From: Rhodospirillales bacterium
GTDB lineage: Bacteria > Pseudomonadota > Alphaproteobacteria > JAJFIK01
Reading direction: 5' to 3'
NCBI GenBank assembly: GCA_021775005.1
Contig: JAJFIK010000061.1
Location: forward strand, 1 to 57,036
Length of the DNA stretch: 57,036 bases
The notes beneath the pieces were generated by a model. The model ran no database searches. It was not told where the DNA came from and worked only from the letters and a program-made list of their open reading frames with translations. Shown one piece after another: positions 45,661 to 56,416 of the stretch. The translations under genes and the position numbers were made by a program. Position 1 is the stretch's first letter, and the number at the start of each line of letters is the position of its first letter.

Positions 45661-46994
45661 CGACGCGCTCCACGGAGCTTCGCCTTCTTAATCAAACCCT
45701 CATACTGGTGGGCAAGCAGGTGGCTTTGTATTTGCGCCACCGTATCCATCGTCACGGTCACCACAATCAGAAGCGACGTGCCGCCGAATACCAACTGGAT
45801 GTTATAGGCCCCGAAAATAAACTCCGGGATGAGGCACACCACCGCAAGATAGATTGCACCCACAGCAGTCAGTCGGGTGAGCACATAGTCGATATACTCT
45901 GCGGTGCGTTTACCGGGACGAATGCCAGGAATAAACCCGCCATATTTCTTGAGGTTGTCAGCGGTTTCTTCCGGGTTGAACACAATCGCCGTATAGAAAA
46001 ACGCAAAGAAAATGATGCCGGCGCCATAGATTGCCAGGTAAAGCGGTTGCCCCCGCCCAAGGAAAGCCGTCACGGTAGAAAGCCACTCAGGGCCCCCGCC
46101 GGCCCCGGCCTGAAAACTCAAAATCGTTACGGGCAGCAACAAGATCGACGAGGCAAAAATAGCCGGGATCACCCCTGCGGTGTTCAGTTTCAACGGCAAG
46201 TGAGAGGTTTCCCCGCCAAACATGCGATTGCCCTGTTGGCGCTTGGGATACTGCACAATCAAGCGGCGCAGGGCGCGCTCAAAGAATACAATCACCACCA
46301 GCGTGCCCAATAGCAGCAACACAATGAACAAGATGAGAAAACCGGAGAGGGATCCATTTTGGCCAAGGGTGAAGAACTGCGCGATGGTTCGCGGCAACTC
46401 CGCCACAATGCCTGCGAAAATGATCAACGAAACGCCGTTGCCCACGCCGCGGGAGGTGATCTGTTCACCAAGCCAGAGAAGGAACATGGTACCGCCCACA
46501 AGGGTGATTACCGTTGAGAGACGGAAGAATATGCCGGGATCAAGGGCAAACGAGCCTTCAATGCCGGTGGCAATGGCATAGCCCTGCACAGAAGCCAGCA
46601 GCACCGTCAGATATCGTGTGTACTGATTGATTTGCTTGCGCCCTGCCTCGCCTTCCTTCTTTTGAAGGCGTTCCAGGTTCGGGCTCACCGTCACCATAAG
46701 GCGCATGATAATGGATGCAGAGATGTACGGCATAATGTTGAGGGCAAAAATCGCCATGCGCTCAACCGCGCCCCCGGCAAACATATTGAACATGCCCAGG
46801 ATGCCGCCACCGAATCCGGTTTGGAACGCTTGCTGATACGCAGCAATGTTCACACCGGGCAACGGGATATAAGTGCCGATGCGATAGACCACCAACGCAA
46901 GCAACGTGAACAGCAGCCGCTCGCGCAGCTCCTTCGCCTTCGCGATGGACCCGAAATTTAGGTTCTGGACAAGTTGTTCAGCGGCTGATGCCAT
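45657..46994 (-). CDS. secY: Preprotein translocase subunit SecY
   Basis: SecY, 445 residues, ten spans, the channel of the Sec translocon with SecE and SecG. Recognisable blocks are IPLPGVNIAAYQQAF, NMFAGGAVERMAIFALNIMP and the cytoplasmic loops with GERFFERALRR-like VVIVFFERALRRLIVQYPKR. It lies between rplO and adk, the canonical spc-operon place. Confidence 0.98.
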   Translation of the reverse strand: MASAAEQLVQNLNFGSIAKAKELRERLLFTLLALVVYRIGTYIPLPGVNIAAYQQAFQTGFGGGILGMFNMFAGGAVERMAIFALNIMPYISASIIMRLMVTVSPNLERLQKKEGEAGRKQINQYTRYLTVLLASVQGYAIATGIEGSFALDPGIFFRLSTVITLVGGTMFLLWLGEQITSRGVGNGVSLIIFAGIVAELPRTIAQFFTLGQNGSLSGFLILFIVLLLLGTLVVIVFFERALRRLIVQYPKRQQGNRMFGGETSHLPLKLNTAGVIPAIFASSILLLPVTILSFQAGAGGGPEWLSTVTAFLGRGQPLYLAIYGAGIIFFAFFYTAIVFNPEETADNLKKYGGFIPGIRPGKRTAEYIDYVLTRLTAVGAIYLAVVCLIPEFIFGAYNIQLVFGGTSLLIVVTVTMDTVAQIQSHLLAHQYEGLIKKAKLRGARR

Positions 46995-47012
46995 TCAATT
47001 CAATCCTCGGCT

Positions 47013-47507
47013 CTAGTATTTCTTAGGCGGGCGTTGCCATTTTTGCTTCGGCGCGGCCACATTAACTTTGCCGCCTGCATTTTCGACCGCCTCGATGGCA
47101 GCCTTAGAGGCTCCGACAACCTCAAACACCAGCTTGGCTTTGAGTTTGCCTTTGGCCAAAAGCCGCACGCCGTCTTTTTCGCGGCGGATCACGCCAGCAG
47201 CGATAAGCGCCTTGGCATCGACCGGTTTGCCCGCATCAAGCTTGCCCGCATCCACAGCCGTTTGAATGCGGCCAATGTTTACACCAACCGTGAGCTTGGG
47301 GTTCAGCGGATTAAAGCCGCGCTTTGGCATCCGCATGTGAAGCGGCATTTGCCCGCCTTCAAAGCCCTTAATGGCCACACCGCTCCGGGATTTCTGCCCC
47401 TTTACGCCCCGTCCACCGGTTTTGCCTTTGCCCGAGCCAATACCCCGGCCCACGCGCGTGCGCCCCTTGCGGGCGCCGTCTTTATCAGAAAGCTGGTTCA
47501 ACTTCAT
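47013..47507 (-). CDS. rplO: 50S ribosomal protein L15
   Basis: L15, 164 residues. The Gly/Lys/Arg-rich N-terminus ([20 protein letters not shown]) threads into 23S rRNA, then the [18 protein letters not shown] core and a globular C-terminal part. It follows rpmD by 11 bases. Normal for the family. Confidence 0.98.
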   Translation of the reverse strand: MKLNQLSDKDGARKGRTRVGRGIGSGKGKTGGRGVKGQKSRSGVAIKGFEGGQMPLHMRMPKRGFNPLNPKLTVGVNIGRIQTAVDAGKLDAGKPVDAKALIAAGVIRREKDGVRLLAKGKLKAKLVFEVVGASKAAIEAVENAGGKVNVAAPKQKWQRPPKKY

Positions 47508-47518
47508 CGTCTTATTCC

Positions 47519-47929
47519 CTAGCTCGCTTCGTCCACAACGCGGACGAGGTGCCCAATCTTGTTGATCATCCCGCGCACGGATGGGGTGTCTTCCAGAGTA
47601 CGCCGCTGATGCATACGCGTCAGGCCGAGACCTTTAAGCGTGGCACGTTGTTTTTTCGGCTGGCGGATGGGGCTGCCGATTTGCTCGACCGTAACCGTGC
47701 CACCAGATTTCTGTGGCTTCGCTGCCGCTTTCTTCGTCGCTTCTTTCGCAACTGGTTTGGCCTCAGCTTTAGGTGCCGCTGCTTTCGCCGTTACTTTTTT
47801 CTCAACAGCCTTCTTCGCGGTCGCCTTTTTTGCAGTCGCCTTTTTAGCCGTGGTTTTCTTCGCCGCTGCTTTTTTGGCCGTGGCTTTCTTCGCCGTTTTT
47901 TTGGCGGCTTTCTTTTCTTCTTTGCTCAT
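47519..47929 (-). CDS. rpmD: 50S ribosomal protein L30 with long Lys/Ala-rich N-terminal extension
   Basis: A 136-residue protein; only the last about 60 residues are L30 ([20 protein letters not shown], then [20 protein letters not shown], then the RVVDE end). The first about 75 residues are a low-complexity, strongly basic tract of [12 protein letters not shown] repeats, like histone H1 or AlgP tails. It is part of the same ORF: AAGGGA sits 5 bases before the ATG and there is no internal ATG/GTG start before the L30 core. L30 is normally about 60 residues, so this fusion is unusual. Confidence 0.93.
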   Translation of the reverse strand: MSKEEKKAAKKTAKKATAKKAAAKKTTAKKATAKKATAKKAVEKKVTAKAAAPKAEAKPVAKEATKKAAAKPQKSGGTVTVEQIGSPIRQPKKQRATLKGLGLTRMHQRRTLEDTPSVRGMINKIGHLVRVVDEAS

Positions 47930-47941
47930 GGTCCCTTGCCC

Positions 47942-48514
47942 TTATTCAGTTGCGGCCAGGGGATCGGAAACGCCATCGTTACGGCGTCCCACAATCTCAC
48001 CCACCTTCTTGCCGCGTTTGGCAGCAATCTGACGGGGGCTCACTTCATTCTTCAATGCGTCGAACGTCGCCCGCACCATGTTGTATGGGTTCGAAGTGCC
48101 GATAGACTTGGCCACCACATCCTGGATGCCCAAGGTCTCAAACACAGCGCGCATGGGACCACCGGCAATAATGCCCGTTCCCGGAGGCGCTGCCCGCATC
48201 ACAACCTTGCCAGCGCCATGCCGACCCTTAACGTCATGATGCAGCGTCCGGCCTTCACGCAAAGGCACGCGAATCATCTCGCGCTTGGCAGCTTCCGTTG
48301 CCTTGCGGATGGCTTCGGGCACTTCGCGTGCCTTGCCTTTACCGAATCCAACGCGACCTTTTTGATCACCAACGACCACAAGCGCGGCAAAGCCGAACCG
48401 ACGACCGCCTTTAACCACTTTGGCAACCCGGTTGATGTGAACCAGCCGATCGACAAACTCGTTGTCGCGATCGTCGCGTCCACCGCGATTGTTCCGGTTA
48501 TCACTTCTCGCCAT
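47942..48514 (-). CDS. rpsE: 30S ribosomal protein S5
   Basis: S5, 190 residues, part of the decoding-accuracy centre with S4. The double-stranded RNA-binding block [20 protein letters not shown] and the [15 protein letters not shown]-like [17 protein letters not shown] follow the order of the family. It follows rplR by 18 bases. Confidence 0.98.
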   Translation of the reverse strand: MARSDNRNNRGGRDDRDNEFVDRLVHINRVAKVVKGGRRFGFAALVVVGDQKGRVGFGKGKAREVPEAIRKATEAAKREMIRVPLREGRTLHHDVKGRHGAGKVVMRAAPPGTGIIAGGPMRAVFETLGIQDVVAKSIGTSNPYNMVRATFDALKNEVSPRQIAAKRGKKVGEIVGRRNDGVSDPLAATE

Positions 48515-48532
48515 GAGAACTGTCCTTTATCG

Positions 48533-48889
48533 TTAAAACTTCAAACCGGCTTCGCGCGCACCATCAGCAAGCGCTTTCACCCGGCCATGAAATAGGTAAC
48601 CGCCCCGATCGAAAATCACTTCCTCGACCCCGGCCTTCTTTGCCCGCGCGGCAATCAATTTACCGACTTCCATAGCAGCCGCCGCGTTACCGCCCGCGTT
48701 GCCCTTCAGGTCGCCATCCAAAGTGGACGCGGACGCAATTGTTTTGCCGGCATCATCATCGATGACTTGCGCATAGATATTGTTCGCCGAACGGTGAACC
48801 GATAAACGAAGGCGGCCTTTGTTCCGCTTCCGCAATGCGCTGCGCACTCTGTCGCGACGGCGCGTGAATAGTTTGTTGCCCTTGGTCAT
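48533..48889 (-). CDS. rplR: 50S ribosomal protein L18
   Basis: L18, 118 residues from ATG 48889 ([20 protein letters not shown]), 4 bases after the rplF stop. It binds 5S rRNA with L5 and L25. An upstream in-frame start within rplF would add 16 residues and is rejected. C-terminal [20 protein letters not shown] is conserved. Confidence 0.97.
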   Translation of the reverse strand: MTKGNKLFTRRRDRVRSALRKRNKGRLRLSVHRSANNIYAQVIDDDAGKTIASASTLDGDLKGNAGGNAAAAMEVGKLIAARAKKAGVEEVIFDRGGYLFHGRVKALADGAREAGLKF

Positions 48890-48893
48890 GGCC

Positions 48894-49427
48894 CTACTTC
48901 TTCTTCCCTTCTTTGCGGAAGATATATTCGCCAGCATATTTCACACCCTTGCCTTTATAGGGCTCCGGCGGACGGAAGCTGCGAATGTCGGCTGCTACTT
49001 GGCCCACGCGCTGCTTACTAATACCGCTCACTTCAATTTCTGTTGCCTTAGCGGCTTTGATCTCAATCCCCTCGGGAATATCGAACTTCACTTCATGACT
49101 AAAGCCAAGCTGCATAATCAGCGTCTTGCCTTGCACTTGCGCGCGATAGCCAACGCCGTTGATCTCGAGGTTCTTTTTGAACCCTTCGGTAACACCGCCC
49201 ACCATATTGGCCAGCAATGTGCGGCTAAGCCCCCAATGGGATTTGCCTTCTTTGGACTCATCTGATGGCGCAATCGTGATGCCATCTTCGCCTTGAGAGA
49301 CCGTGACGTAATCTGAAAAGATGTGCTCAAGCTCACCCTTTTTGCCCTTCACCGTAACCGCTTGCCCATCAATAGACACGGTGACACCGTCGGGGATCGC
49401 AATTAATTGTTTGCCAATTCGCGACAT
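48894..49427 (-). CDS. rplF: 50S ribosomal protein L6
   Basis: L6, 177 residues, two similar RNA-binding domains beside the factor-binding site. The [20 protein letters not shown] start, the [20 protein letters not shown] block and the C-terminal [19 protein letters not shown]-type end are typical. Confidence 0.98.
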   Translation of the reverse strand: MSRIGKQLIAIPDGVTVSIDGQAVTVKGKKGELEHIFSDYVTVSQGEDGITIAPSDESKEGKSHWGLSRTLLANMVGGVTEGFKKNLEINGVGYRAQVQGKTLIMQLGFSHEVKFDIPEGIEIKAAKATEIEVSGISKQRVGQVAADIRSFRPPEPYKGKGVKYAGEYIFRKEGKKK

Positions 49428-49451
49428 TGTTCTGTTTCCTCTTCCCGTGCC

Positions 49452-49850
49452 CTAGTAGACCCGGCAAAGAATTTCGCCGCCCACATTTTCCGTGCGAGCT
49501 TTTTCGTCAGACATCACACCCTTGGGTGTGGAGACGATCGAAATTCCAAGACCATTGCGCACCAACGGAAAATCCTTCACAGCCGAATAAACCCGCCGAC
49601 CCGGCTTGGACACACGCTTCAGCTCTTGGATAACCGGTTGGCCATCGTAATATTTCAACTCAACTTCAACCACAGGCGGCTCACCGTCGGCTTCCACAAT
49701 AGTGAACCCGCGGATGTAACCTTCATCCTGCAGCACGTTCAACACGTTCACGCGCAGCTTTGAAGATGGCGACGAAACTTTCGCTTTCTTACGCATCTGC
49801 GCATTGCGGATGCGTGTCAGCAGATCACCCAAGGGATCGTTTAATAGCAT
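49452..49850 (-). CDS. rpsH: 30S ribosomal protein S8
   Basis: S8, 132 residues, a primary 16S rRNA binder. It starts [20 protein letters not shown], instead of the more usual MS-DP form, and ends with the [20 protein letters not shown] block. Spacing to rpsN is 12 bases. Confidence 0.97.
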   Translation of the reverse strand: MLLNDPLGDLLTRIRNAQMRKKAKVSSPSSKLRVNVLNVLQDEGYIRGFTIVEADGEPPVVEVELKYYDGQPVIQELKRVSKPGRRVYSAVKDFPLVRNGLGISIVSTPKGVMSDEKARTENVGGEILCRVY

Positions 49851-49862
49851 TGCTCGTCTCCC

Positions 49863-50168
49863 CTACCAGCTCGACTTGACCATGCCAGGGATTTGTCCCT
49901 GGGAGGCCAATTCGCGCAGTGCAATCCGCGACATTTTCAATTTACGGTAGTAAGCCCGCGGCCGACCCGTCAGCTCACAGCGATTACGCACGCGCGTCTC
50001 GTTCGAGTTACGCGGCAATTCAGCAAGCTTCAGGCGCGCTGCAAAGCGCTCCTCGCCTGGCACATCGCTGTCGTTCGCAATTGCCTTGAGCCGCTCACGC
50101 TTGCTGGCGAATTTCTTCACCAGTTTTTTGCGCCGCTCGTTCTTCATAATGGAACTTTTCTTAGCCAT
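49863..50168 (-). CDS. rpsN: 30S ribosomal protein S14
   Basis: S14, 101 residues, the long zinc-independent type (no CxxC pairs). The C-terminal half [20 protein letters not shown] and the ending PGMVKSSW are diagnostic. It follows rplE by 48 bases. Confidence 0.97.
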   Translation of the reverse strand: MAKKSSIMKNERRKKLVKKFASKRERLKAIANDSDVPGEERFAARLKLAELPRNSNETRVRNRCELTGRPRAYYRKLKMSRIALRELASQGQIPGMVKSSW

Positions 50169-50216
50169 TCAGGTTCTCCGGTCTGTCCGTTTCACTTCTG
50201 CTTCATCAAACTTGGC

Positions 50217-50777
50217 TTATTCGCCAAATGGGAAGTTGAAGTGACGCAACAGCTCCTTTGCTTCTTCATCCGTCTGCGACGATGTGCAGACAATAATGTC
50301 CATGCCCCATATATCGGTTACGCGGTCATATTCGATCTCTGGGAACACGATGTGTTCTTTGACGCCCATGGCAAAGTTGCCGTAGCCATCAAAACTTTTA
50401 CTGTTAAGACCACGGAAATCCCGCACACGCGGCAGCGCGATGGTGATCAACCGGTCAATAAACTCATACATACGCTCACCGCGCAGCGTCACTTTGCAGC
50501 CCAATGGCATGCCATCACGCACTTTAAAGCCCGCGATAGATTTCTTAGCCCGCGTGACCACCGGCTTCTGGCCGGCGATTAGCGTCAGCGCTTCAACAGC
50601 GTTCTGCACCTTCTTGGTGTCGGCCACAGCTTCGCCAATACCCATGTTGATGACGACTTTCTCAAGCCGTGGCACCATCATCGGATTGGCGTAGCTAAAC
50701 TTCTCAACCATTGCCGAGCGCACAGTCTCGTCATAGTGAGCCCGCAGGCGCGGTGTATAATTTTGTACGTCAGGCAT
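50217..50777 (-). CDS. rplE: 50S ribosomal protein L5
   Basis: L5, 186 residues, binds 5S rRNA. Characteristic blocks are [20 protein letters not shown] and the C-terminal [19 protein letters not shown]. Its start overlaps the rplX stop by 8 bases. Confidence 0.98.
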   Translation of the reverse strand: MPDVQNYTPRLRAHYDETVRSAMVEKFSYANPMMVPRLEKVVINMGIGEAVADTKKVQNAVEALTLIAGQKPVVTRAKKSIAGFKVRDGMPLGCKVTLRGERMYEFIDRLITIALPRVRDFRGLNSKSFDGYGNFAMGVKEHIVFPEIEYDRVTDIWGMDIIVCTSSQTDEEAKELLRHFNFPFGE

Positions 50778-51105
50778 CGATTATCTCTCCCGAAGCCTTG
50801 GCGAAGCGGACCCGACGTCCGTCTTCAAGTGTTCTAATGCCCACGCGCGTGGCCTCACCCGTTTTGGGGTCGCTCAGCGCGAGGTTTGAAATGTTGATCG
50901 ACAGCTCTTTTTCTACAATGCCGCCGGCTTGAGTTTGGCTGGGACGCGTATGGCGCTTGACCACATTAACGCCCTGCACAATCGCGCGCGCTTCGCGCGG
51001 GATCATGCGAAGGATTTCGCCCTTCTTGCCCTTATCACGGCCCGCAATGACAATGACTTTGTCGCCCTTGCGAAACTTCTTTGTTACGTTGTCCAACATC
51101 GCCAT
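50770..51105 (-). CDS. rplX: 50S ribosomal protein L24
   Basis: L24, 111 residues, an assembly initiator of the 50S subunit. The KOW motif is [20 protein letters not shown]. The ATG at 51105 is 2 bases after the rplN stop; a second ATG two codons in is possible. Confidence 0.97.
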   Translation of the reverse strand: MAMLDNVTKKFRKGDKVIVIAGRDKGKKGEILRMIPREARAIVQGVNVVKRHTRPSQTQAGGIVEKELSINISNLALSDPKTGEATRVGIRTLEDGRRVRFAKASGEIIDA

Positions 51106-51107
51106 GG

Positions 51108-51476
51108 TTAGATGACCTCCGGCGCAAGCGAAATAATCTTCATAAAGTTCTTTGCCCGCAACTCCCGCGTCACCGGACCAAAGATCCGTGTGCCGACCGG
51201 CTCCATGTTCGCGTTCACGAGCACAGCTGCATTGTTATCGAAGCGAATGGCGCTGCCATCGGGACGGCGAATTTCCTTAGCCGTCCGCACAACGATCGCC
51301 TTCATCACATCGCCTTTTTTGACGCGACCGCGCGGAATAGCTTCCTTCACAGAGACAACAATTATGTCGCCGACAGAAGCATACTTCCGCTTGGATCCGC
51401 CCAAGACCTTGATGCACTGGACGCGACGCGCACCGGAATTATCGGCCACGTCCAAGTTGGTTTGCATCTGGATCAT
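51108..51476 (-). CDS. rplN: 50S ribosomal protein L14
   Basis: L14, 122 residues, at the subunit interface. The N-terminus [20 protein letters not shown] and the [20 protein letters not shown] block are highly conserved. 31 bases after rpsQ. Confidence 0.98.
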   Translation of the reverse strand: MIQMQTNLDVADNSGARRVQCIKVLGGSKRKYASVGDIIVVSVKEAIPRGRVKKGDVMKAIVVRTAKEIRRPDGSAIRFDNNAAVLVNANMEPVGTRIFGPVTRELRAKNFMKIISLAPEVI

Positions 51477-51507
51477 CGGTCCAAACCTTTCAAATCACCG
51501 CTCGCGA

Positions 51508-51744
51508 TTAACTCGCGTCGGAAATCAATTCCCACGATTTCGTTTTTGACATTGGTCGACACTCGCGAATGCGAACTTTATCGCCGACCTTTGCCGCGTT
51601 GCTTTCATCATGCGCATGATATTTCTTCGTCCGGCGCATGGTCTTCTTCAGAACCGGGTGTGTCACACGACGTTCCACAAGAACCACTACGGTCTTGTCG
51701 CCTTTGTCGGACACCACCTGACCGTTTAGGATACGTTTCGGCAT
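51508..51744 (-). CDS. rpsQ: 30S ribosomal protein S17
   Basis: S17, 78 residues, an OB-fold primary 16S rRNA binder. The core reads [20 protein letters not shown] then [20 protein letters not shown]. Slightly short but complete. Confidence 0.97.
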   Translation of the reverse strand: MPKRILNGQVVSDKGDKTVVVLVERRVTHPVLKKTMRRTKKYHAHDESNAAKVGDKVRIRECRPMSKTKSWELISDAS

Positions 51745-51764
51745 AGCTCTAACTGTCCTCTATC

Positions 51765-51968
51765 TCAGGCGGTGTCTTCTGAAGCGATGCGTTGCTCCAG
51801 GACCGTCATGATACGTGCCACATCCCGCCGCACCTTTTGGATGCGGGCAGTATTTTCCAACTGACCAGAGGCCTTTTGAAAGCGCAGGTTGAACTGCTCT
51901 TTCTTCAGCTTGACGAGCTCGTCATTGAGCTGGTCCACGGTCAAATCTCTTACTTCGCTCGCCTTCAT
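51765..51968 (-). CDS. rpmC: 50S ribosomal protein L29
   Basis: L29, 67 residues, near the polypeptide exit. Helical hairpin with [20 protein letters not shown] and the [15 protein letters not shown] block. 20 bases before rpsQ. Confidence 0.97.
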   Translation of the reverse strand: MKASEVRDLTVDQLNDELVKLKKEQFNLRFQKASGQLENTARIQKVRRDVARIMTVLEQRIASEDTA

Positions 51969-51995
51969 GGCTCGCTCCTTCTCTTCCAGCGCTGC

Positions 51996-52409
51996 TTATG
52001 CGTCGATACGCTGAATGAACTTGCACGAAATCGGCAGTTTTGATGCACCAAGCCGCAGCGCTTCGCGCGCGGTATTCTCATCGACGCCGTCGATTTCAAA
52101 AATTATCCGGCCGGGTTTAACGCGAGCTGCCCAAAATTCTGGCGAGCCCTTGCCTTTGCCCATGCGAACTTCCGTCGGTTTCTTCGACACCGGAACATCG
52201 GGGAAGATCCGAATCCACACACGGCCCTGCCGCTTCATATGGCGCGTGATCGCCCGACGAGCCGCTTCGATCTGACGTGCGGTGACACGATCAGGCTCCT
52301 GCGCTTTCAAACCGAAAGCACCGAATGTCAGCGCGGTACCGCCTTTGGCATTGCCGTGAATGCGGCCTTTGTGCGCCTTGCGGAACTTTGTGCGTTTTGG
52401 TTGCAGCAT
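51996..52409 (-). CDS. rplP: 50S ribosomal protein L16
   Basis: L16, 137 residues, near the peptidyl-transferase and A-site tRNA. Conserved start [20 protein letters not shown] and [20 protein letters not shown] block. The next gene rpmC starts 27 bases later. Confidence 0.98.
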   Translation of the reverse strand: MLQPKRTKFRKAHKGRIHGNAKGGTALTFGAFGLKAQEPDRVTARQIEAARRAITRHMKRQGRVWIRIFPDVPVSKKPTEVRMGKGKGSPEFWAARVKPGRIIFEIDGVDENTAREALRLGASKLPISCKFIQRIDA

Positions 52410-52424
52410 AACTCTTCTGCCTTC

Positions 52425-53156
52425 TTAAGCCGGACGACGGTTGTCACGACGATCGCCGCCGGGACCACGCCCGCGACCACCATCTGGACCACCTTCGGCG
52501 GAGCGTTTTTCTTGCGCCATCGGATCGTGTTCCATGATCTCGCCTTTGAAGATCCAGACTTTGATACCAATAATGCCGTATGCGGTTTTGGCTATCGCCG
52601 TGCCGTAATCAATGTGAGCGCGCAGTGTGTGCAACGGCACCCGACCTTCGCGATACCACTCGGTGCGCGCGATTTCCGCACCACCAAGCCGACCACCACA
52701 ATTGATCCGGATACCTTCGGCGCCCAAACGTTGGGCGTTTTGCACCGAGCGTTTCATGGCCCGACGAAACGCCACGCGGCGTTCCAGTTGCTGCGCGATG
52801 TTTTCCGCCACAAGGCGCGCGTCAACTTCAGGCTTGCGCACTTCAACAATGTTCAGGTGCACTTCGCTATCAGTAAACTTGCCAAGGTCCTTACGCAGCT
52901 TTTCGATATCGGCACCCTTTTTACCGATCACAAGACCTGGACGCGCAGAATGCAGCGTCACACGGCATTTTTTGTGCGGGCGCTCGATGACAACCCGGCT
53001 CACACCAGCTTGTTTGAGCTTGTCTTCCAGGTAACCCCGTATCTTGAGATCTTCCTGCAGCAGATCGCCATATTCCCGGCCCTTCGCGAACCAGCGCGAA
53101 TCCCAGGTGCGGTTGATGCCGAGGCGCAAGCCGATCGGATTGACTTTATGACCCAT
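52425..53156 (-). CDS. rpsC: 30S ribosomal protein S3
   Basis: S3, 243 residues, part of the mRNA entry channel helicase. KH domain with [20 protein letters not shown], then the C-terminal S3 domain ([17 protein letters not shown]). The Gly/Arg-rich C-terminal tail ([16 protein letters not shown]) is longer than in E. coli, as is common in Alphaproteobacteria. 3 bases after rplV. Confidence 0.98.
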   Translation of the reverse strand: MGHKVNPIGLRLGINRTWDSRWFAKGREYGDLLQEDLKIRGYLEDKLKQAGVSRVVIERPHKKCRVTLHSARPGLVIGKKGADIEKLRKDLGKFTDSEVHLNIVEVRKPEVDARLVAENIAQQLERRVAFRRAMKRSVQNAQRLGAEGIRINCGGRLGGAEIARTEWYREGRVPLHTLRAHIDYGTAIAKTAYGIIGIKVWIFKGEIMEHDPMAQEKRSAEGGPDGGRGRGPGGDRRDNRRPA

Positions 53157-53159
53157 GAC

Positions 53160-53537
53160 TTAGCTTCCTTCCGTCTCGCGCACGACGATGGTGATTTCGC
53201 TGAAGTGCTTGTCGATCCGACCGGTCCGGCCGCGCGCTCGAGGGCGCATCCGCTTCATGACCAGATTTTTGCCGACCCACGCTTCAGACACGACCAAGGC
53301 GTCGACATCGAGCTGGTGATTATTTTCCGCATTCGCGACCGCTGACTGCAGCACTTTGCGCACTGGGCCCGCGACACGCTTTGGCGAGAATGCCAATTCG
53401 TTTAGCGCGCGCTCAACTGGAAGCCCGCGAATTTGCTGGGCAATCAAATTGAGTTTTTGCGCACTTGTGCGGATGAGGCGGCCTTTGGCCATAGCCTCAT
53501 TCTCACTCTCGCGCCGTTCTTTTGAAGGCTTGCCCAT
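53160..53537 (-). CDS. rplV: 50S ribosomal protein L22
   Basis: L22, 125 residues, lining the exit tunnel and the site of macrolide resistance. [15 protein letters not shown] is the alphaproteobacterial start, with the [20 protein letters not shown] block and a long beta-hairpin near the C-terminus ([20 protein letters not shown]). It overlaps the rpsS stop by one base (TAATG). Confidence 0.97.
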   Translation of the reverse strand: MGKPSKERRESENEAMAKGRLIRTSAQKLNLIAQQIRGLPVERALNELAFSPKRVAGPVRKVLQSAVANAENNHQLDVDALVVSEAWVGKNLVMKRMRPRARGRTGRIDKHFSEITIVVRETEGS

Positions 53538-53815
53538 TATTTCCTCTTCGACTTCTTGTCCGAGCCGTGACCGAAATACGTACGGGTCGGGGAGAATTCA
53601 CCGAGCTTGTGACCCACCATGTCTTCCGTGATCAGCACCGGAACAAACTTATGCCCGTTGTAAACACCAAAGGTGAGGCCGACGAATTGCGGTAACACTG
53701 TTGAACGACGGGACCAGGTCTTGATGACCTCTTTGCGCCCGCCACCGGCAACCTTGTCCGCTTTCTTCAGCAGATATCCGTCAATAAACGGACCTTTCCA
53801 AACTGAACGTGCCAC
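53537..53815 (-). CDS. rpsS: 30S ribosomal protein S19
   Basis: S19, 92 residues, binds S13 and the A-site finger. Conserved block [20 protein letters not shown] and [20 protein letters not shown]. The stop and the rplV start share one base. Confidence 0.98.
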   Translation of the reverse strand: MARSVWKGPFIDGYLLKKADKVAGGGRKEVIKTWSRRSTVLPQFVGLTFGVYNGHKFVPVLITEDMVGHKLGEFSPTRTYFGHGSDKKSKRK

Positions 53816-53825
53816 GTTCTAGCTC

Positions 53826-54662
53826 CTATCGTGACTTGCGCGCATGACGACTGCGCACAATGAATTTGTCTGTCGTTTTATTCTTACGGGTCCGCTTACC
53901 CTTGGTGGACTTACCCCACGGGGTCACCGGATGACGACCACCCGAAGTCCGCCCTTCACCACCGCCGTGGGGGTGATCGACCGGGTTCATGGCCACACCG
54001 CGAACGCTTGGCTTCTTGCCAAGCCAACGCTTGCGGCCCGCCTTTGACAGTTTGACATTTTGATGATCCGGGTTCGACACGGCGCCAATAGTTGCCATGC
54101 AGGTTCCCAGAACCTTGCGCTGCTCACCTGAGCCGAGGCGCAAAATTGCGTAACCCAAATCGCGGCCCACCAGCTGAACGTATGACCCCGCAGAGCGCGC
54201 GATCTGACCGCCCTTACCTGGTTTCATTTCCACATTGTGGATGATGGTACCAATGGGAATGGACGAAAGCGGCATGGCATTGCCAGGCTTCACGTCAACG
54301 CGGTCGCCGGCAATGACTTTGTCGCCAACTGAAAGGCGCTGCGGCGCAATGATGTAGCTCAGCTCGCCATCGTCATACTTCAGCAAGGCGATAAAGGCGG
54401 TGCGATTGGGATCATATTCCAACCGTTCCACAGTTGCCGCCACATCAAACTTGCGCCGTTTAAAATCAACCTTGCGATATGTGCGCTTTGCCCCGCCACC
54501 AATACGGCGTGCGGTAACACGGCCCCTATTGTTCCGGCCACCATGCTTGGTGAGGCCTTCGGTCAATGTCTTCTCCGGCGCGCCTTTGTGGAGGTGCGAA
54601 CGGTCAACGAGCACGAGGCCGCGCTGACCAGGAGTGTTTGGTTTATAGGTCTTGAGTGCCAT
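53826..54662 (-). CDS. rplB: 50S ribosomal protein L2
   Basis: L2, 278 residues, essential for peptidyl transfer and subunit association. [20 protein letters not shown], with the functionally important His, and the lysine/arginine-rich C-terminus ([20 protein letters not shown]) are intact. It lies between rplW and rpsS, 10 bases before rpsS. Confidence 0.98.
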   Translation of the reverse strand: MALKTYKPNTPGQRGLVLVDRSHLHKGAPEKTLTEGLTKHGGRNNRGRVTARRIGGGAKRTYRKVDFKRRKFDVAATVERLEYDPNRTAFIALLKYDDGELSYIIAPQRLSVGDKVIAGDRVDVKPGNAMPLSSIPIGTIIHNVEMKPGKGGQIARSAGSYVQLVGRDLGYAILRLGSGEQRKVLGTCMATIGAVSNPDHQNVKLSKAGRKRWLGKKPSVRGVAMNPVDHPHGGGEGRTSGGRHPVTPWGKSTKGKRTRKNKTTDKFIVRSRHARKSR

Positions 54663-54679
54663 TTTCTTCGATCCGGCCC

Positions 54680-54973
54680 TTAGAGTCCTGTGGTCACGTC
54701 GATAGAGTGACCTTCCTGAAGTGTAACGACCGCCTTCTTGACGTTCGATTTCTTGTACATCCGACCGCGGAAACGCTTCGCCTTGCCTTTAGTCAGGATG
54801 GTATTCACCGCCGTGACTTTGACCTTGAACAGCTTTTCCACTGCCGCGCGGATTTCAGGTTTTGTTGCGCCAATGGCAACCTGAAACACCACTTGATTGT
54901 TCTCACTTGCGAATGTCGCCTTTTCGGTAATTACCGGCTTGACGATCACATCGTAGTTCTTGACGTCACTCAT
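54680..54973 (-). CDS. rplW: 50S ribosomal protein L23
   Basis: L23, 97 residues, at the tunnel exit; docking site of trigger factor and [23 protein letters not shown] is the family block. Its start overlaps the rplD stop by four bases (ATGA). Confidence 0.98.
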   Translation of the reverse strand: MSDVKNYDVIVKPVITEKATFASENNQVVFQVAIGATKPEIRAAVEKLFKVKVTAVNTILTKGKAKRFRGRMYKKSNVKKAVVTLQEGHSIDVTTGL

Positions 54974-55587
54974 TTGAGGCGCGCCTCCAATTGCTCAACC
55001 GCTGAGCGCGTGAGCACCAGCGTTTCATGAGCCAAAATGTCCCGCACGTTCGCGCCCATGGAGGGCAACACATCGAGATGCGGAATGTTGCGCGCCGCGA
55101 GAGCAAAGTTCTCGTCCACGGCGGCCCCATCAATCACAAGTGCGCTCTTCACACCCATTTTCGACAGAGCATTTTGCAGCTCGCGGGTTTTGGGTGCCTT
55201 CATCTTGGTATCGTCCAGAATGATCAGCGTTTTAGCGCCGGCCTTAGTCGAAAGCGCATGACGCAAACCAAGCGACCGCACCTTCTTGGGTAATTCCGTA
55301 TCATGGCTCCGCACCACGGGACCGTGCGCCTTCGCACCACCGCGGAAGATGTTTGAACGCCGGTTCCCGTGACGGGCGCCGCCGCCTTTTTGGTTACCAA
55401 ACTTTTGGCTGGAGCGATTGATCTCGCCCCGCGTCTTGATCTTGCGTGTGCCTGAGCGCGCCCGATTAGATTGCCAGGTGACGACGCGATGCAAAATGTC
55501 GGCACGAGGCTCAAGACCATAAATGGCGTCGTTGAGCTCAATGTCGCCGGCCTTGCTGGCGTCGAGTTTAAGGACGTCGAGTTTCAT
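54970..55587 (-). CDS. rplD: 50S ribosomal protein L4
   Basis: L4, 205 residues, whose tunnel loop is [20 protein letters not shown] with [18 protein letters not shown]. In many bacteria L4 also regulates its own operon. The start overlaps the rplC stop by one base (TAATG); it overlaps rplW downstream. Confidence 0.98.
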   Translation of the reverse strand: MKLDVLKLDASKAGDIELNDAIYGLEPRADILHRVVTWQSNRARSGTRKIKTRGEINRSSQKFGNQKGGGARHGNRRSNIFRGGAKAHGPVVRSHDTELPKKVRSLGLRHALSTKAGAKTLIILDDTKMKAPKTRELQNALSKMGVKSALVIDGAAVDENFALAARNIPHLDVLPSMGANVRDILAHETLVLTRSAVEQLEARLK

Positions 55588-56390
55588 TACGCGTCATCCT
55601 TCTTGGTATTATCCGCGGCTGGCGCTTCGGTTACTGTTTCTTCAGCCGCCTCAACAACGACTTCTTCAGCAGGCGCTTCGGTTTCGGTATCAGCGGCCTT
55701 TGGAGTCTCTTCTTCGCCCAAACGAAACGCGCCGGGAAAAGGAACACTTTCAGGAAGCGCCTTCTTAATGGCGTCGCGAATAAGAACCCAGCCACCCTTG
55801 GAGCCCGGCACTGAGCCTTTGATGAGCAACAATCCGCGCTCAACATCGGTGCGCACAATCTCAAGGTTTTGAGTGGTCACGCGAACATCCCCCATGTGAC
55901 CGGCCATCTTCTTGCCTTTGAAGACTTTACCTGGATCTTGGCACTGCCCCGTGGAGCCGTGCGAACGGTGAGAGATCGAAACCCCGTGGGTTGCGCGAAG
56001 GCCTTTGAAGTTATGACGCTTCATGGCCCCGGCAAAGCCCTTACCAATGGAGGTGCCCGAGACATCAACATGCTGCCCAGACACAAAGTGGTCGGCAGTC
56101 AATTCCGCGCCCACGTCAATCAGGTTGTCTGCACTGACACGAAACTCGTGAAGCTTGCGCTTAGGTTCGACCTTGGCAATGGCGAAGTGACCACGCATGG
56201 CGCGGCTCGTATTCTTTGCCTTGGCAAACCCGGCCCCAACTTGGAGCGCGGTATAGCCATCACGGTCGGTGGTGCGTTGCGCCACGACTTGGTTCTTTTC
56301 TAACTTCAGAACTGTGACAGGCACGTGCCGGCCATCATCTCCAAAGACGCGGGTCATGCCCACTTTCTGTGCGATCATACCAGAGCGCAT
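55587..56390 (-). CDS. rplC: 50S ribosomal protein L3 with acidic C-terminal tail
   Basis: L3, 267 residues against the usual about 205-220. The normal core ([20 protein letters not shown], the [20 protein letters not shown] loop, with the methylated Gln region [20 protein letters not shown]) ends near residue 220. The final about 45 residues form an Ala/Glu/Thr-rich acidic tail ([18 protein letters not shown], then [15 protein letters not shown]). Some alphaproteobacterial L3 proteins have such tails. Confidence 0.96.
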   Translation of the reverse strand: MRSGMIAQKVGMTRVFGDDGRHVPVTVLKLEKNQVVAQRTTDRDGYTALQVGAGFAKAKNTSRAMRGHFAIAKVEPKRKLHEFRVSADNLIDVGAELTADHFVSGQHVDVSGTSIGKGFAGAMKRHNFKGLRATHGVSISHRSHGSTGQCQDPGKVFKGKKMAGHMGDVRVTTQNLEIVRTDVERGLLLIKGSVPGSKGGWVLIRDAIKKALPESVPFPGAFRLGEEETPKAADTETEAPAEEVVVEAAEETVTEAPAADNTKKDDA

Positions 56391-56416
56391 AGCTCTATCG
56401 CCTCCTCAAAACAGCC

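Noticed and set aside
47700-47929. A separate histone H1-like gene upstream of rpmD
   Set aside because: The Lys/Ala-rich tract has no stop before the L30 core and no second start, so it is one continuous protein.
47549-48595. 348-codon open frame on the plus strand with Phe/Arg/Cys-rich repeats
   Set aside because: Antisense of the Lys/Ala-rich L30 extension and rpsE; the odd repeats are simply the complement of AAG/GCC codons.
52239-53345. 368-codon open frame on the plus strand
   Set aside because: Antisense to rplP, rpsC and rplV; no recognisable protein features.
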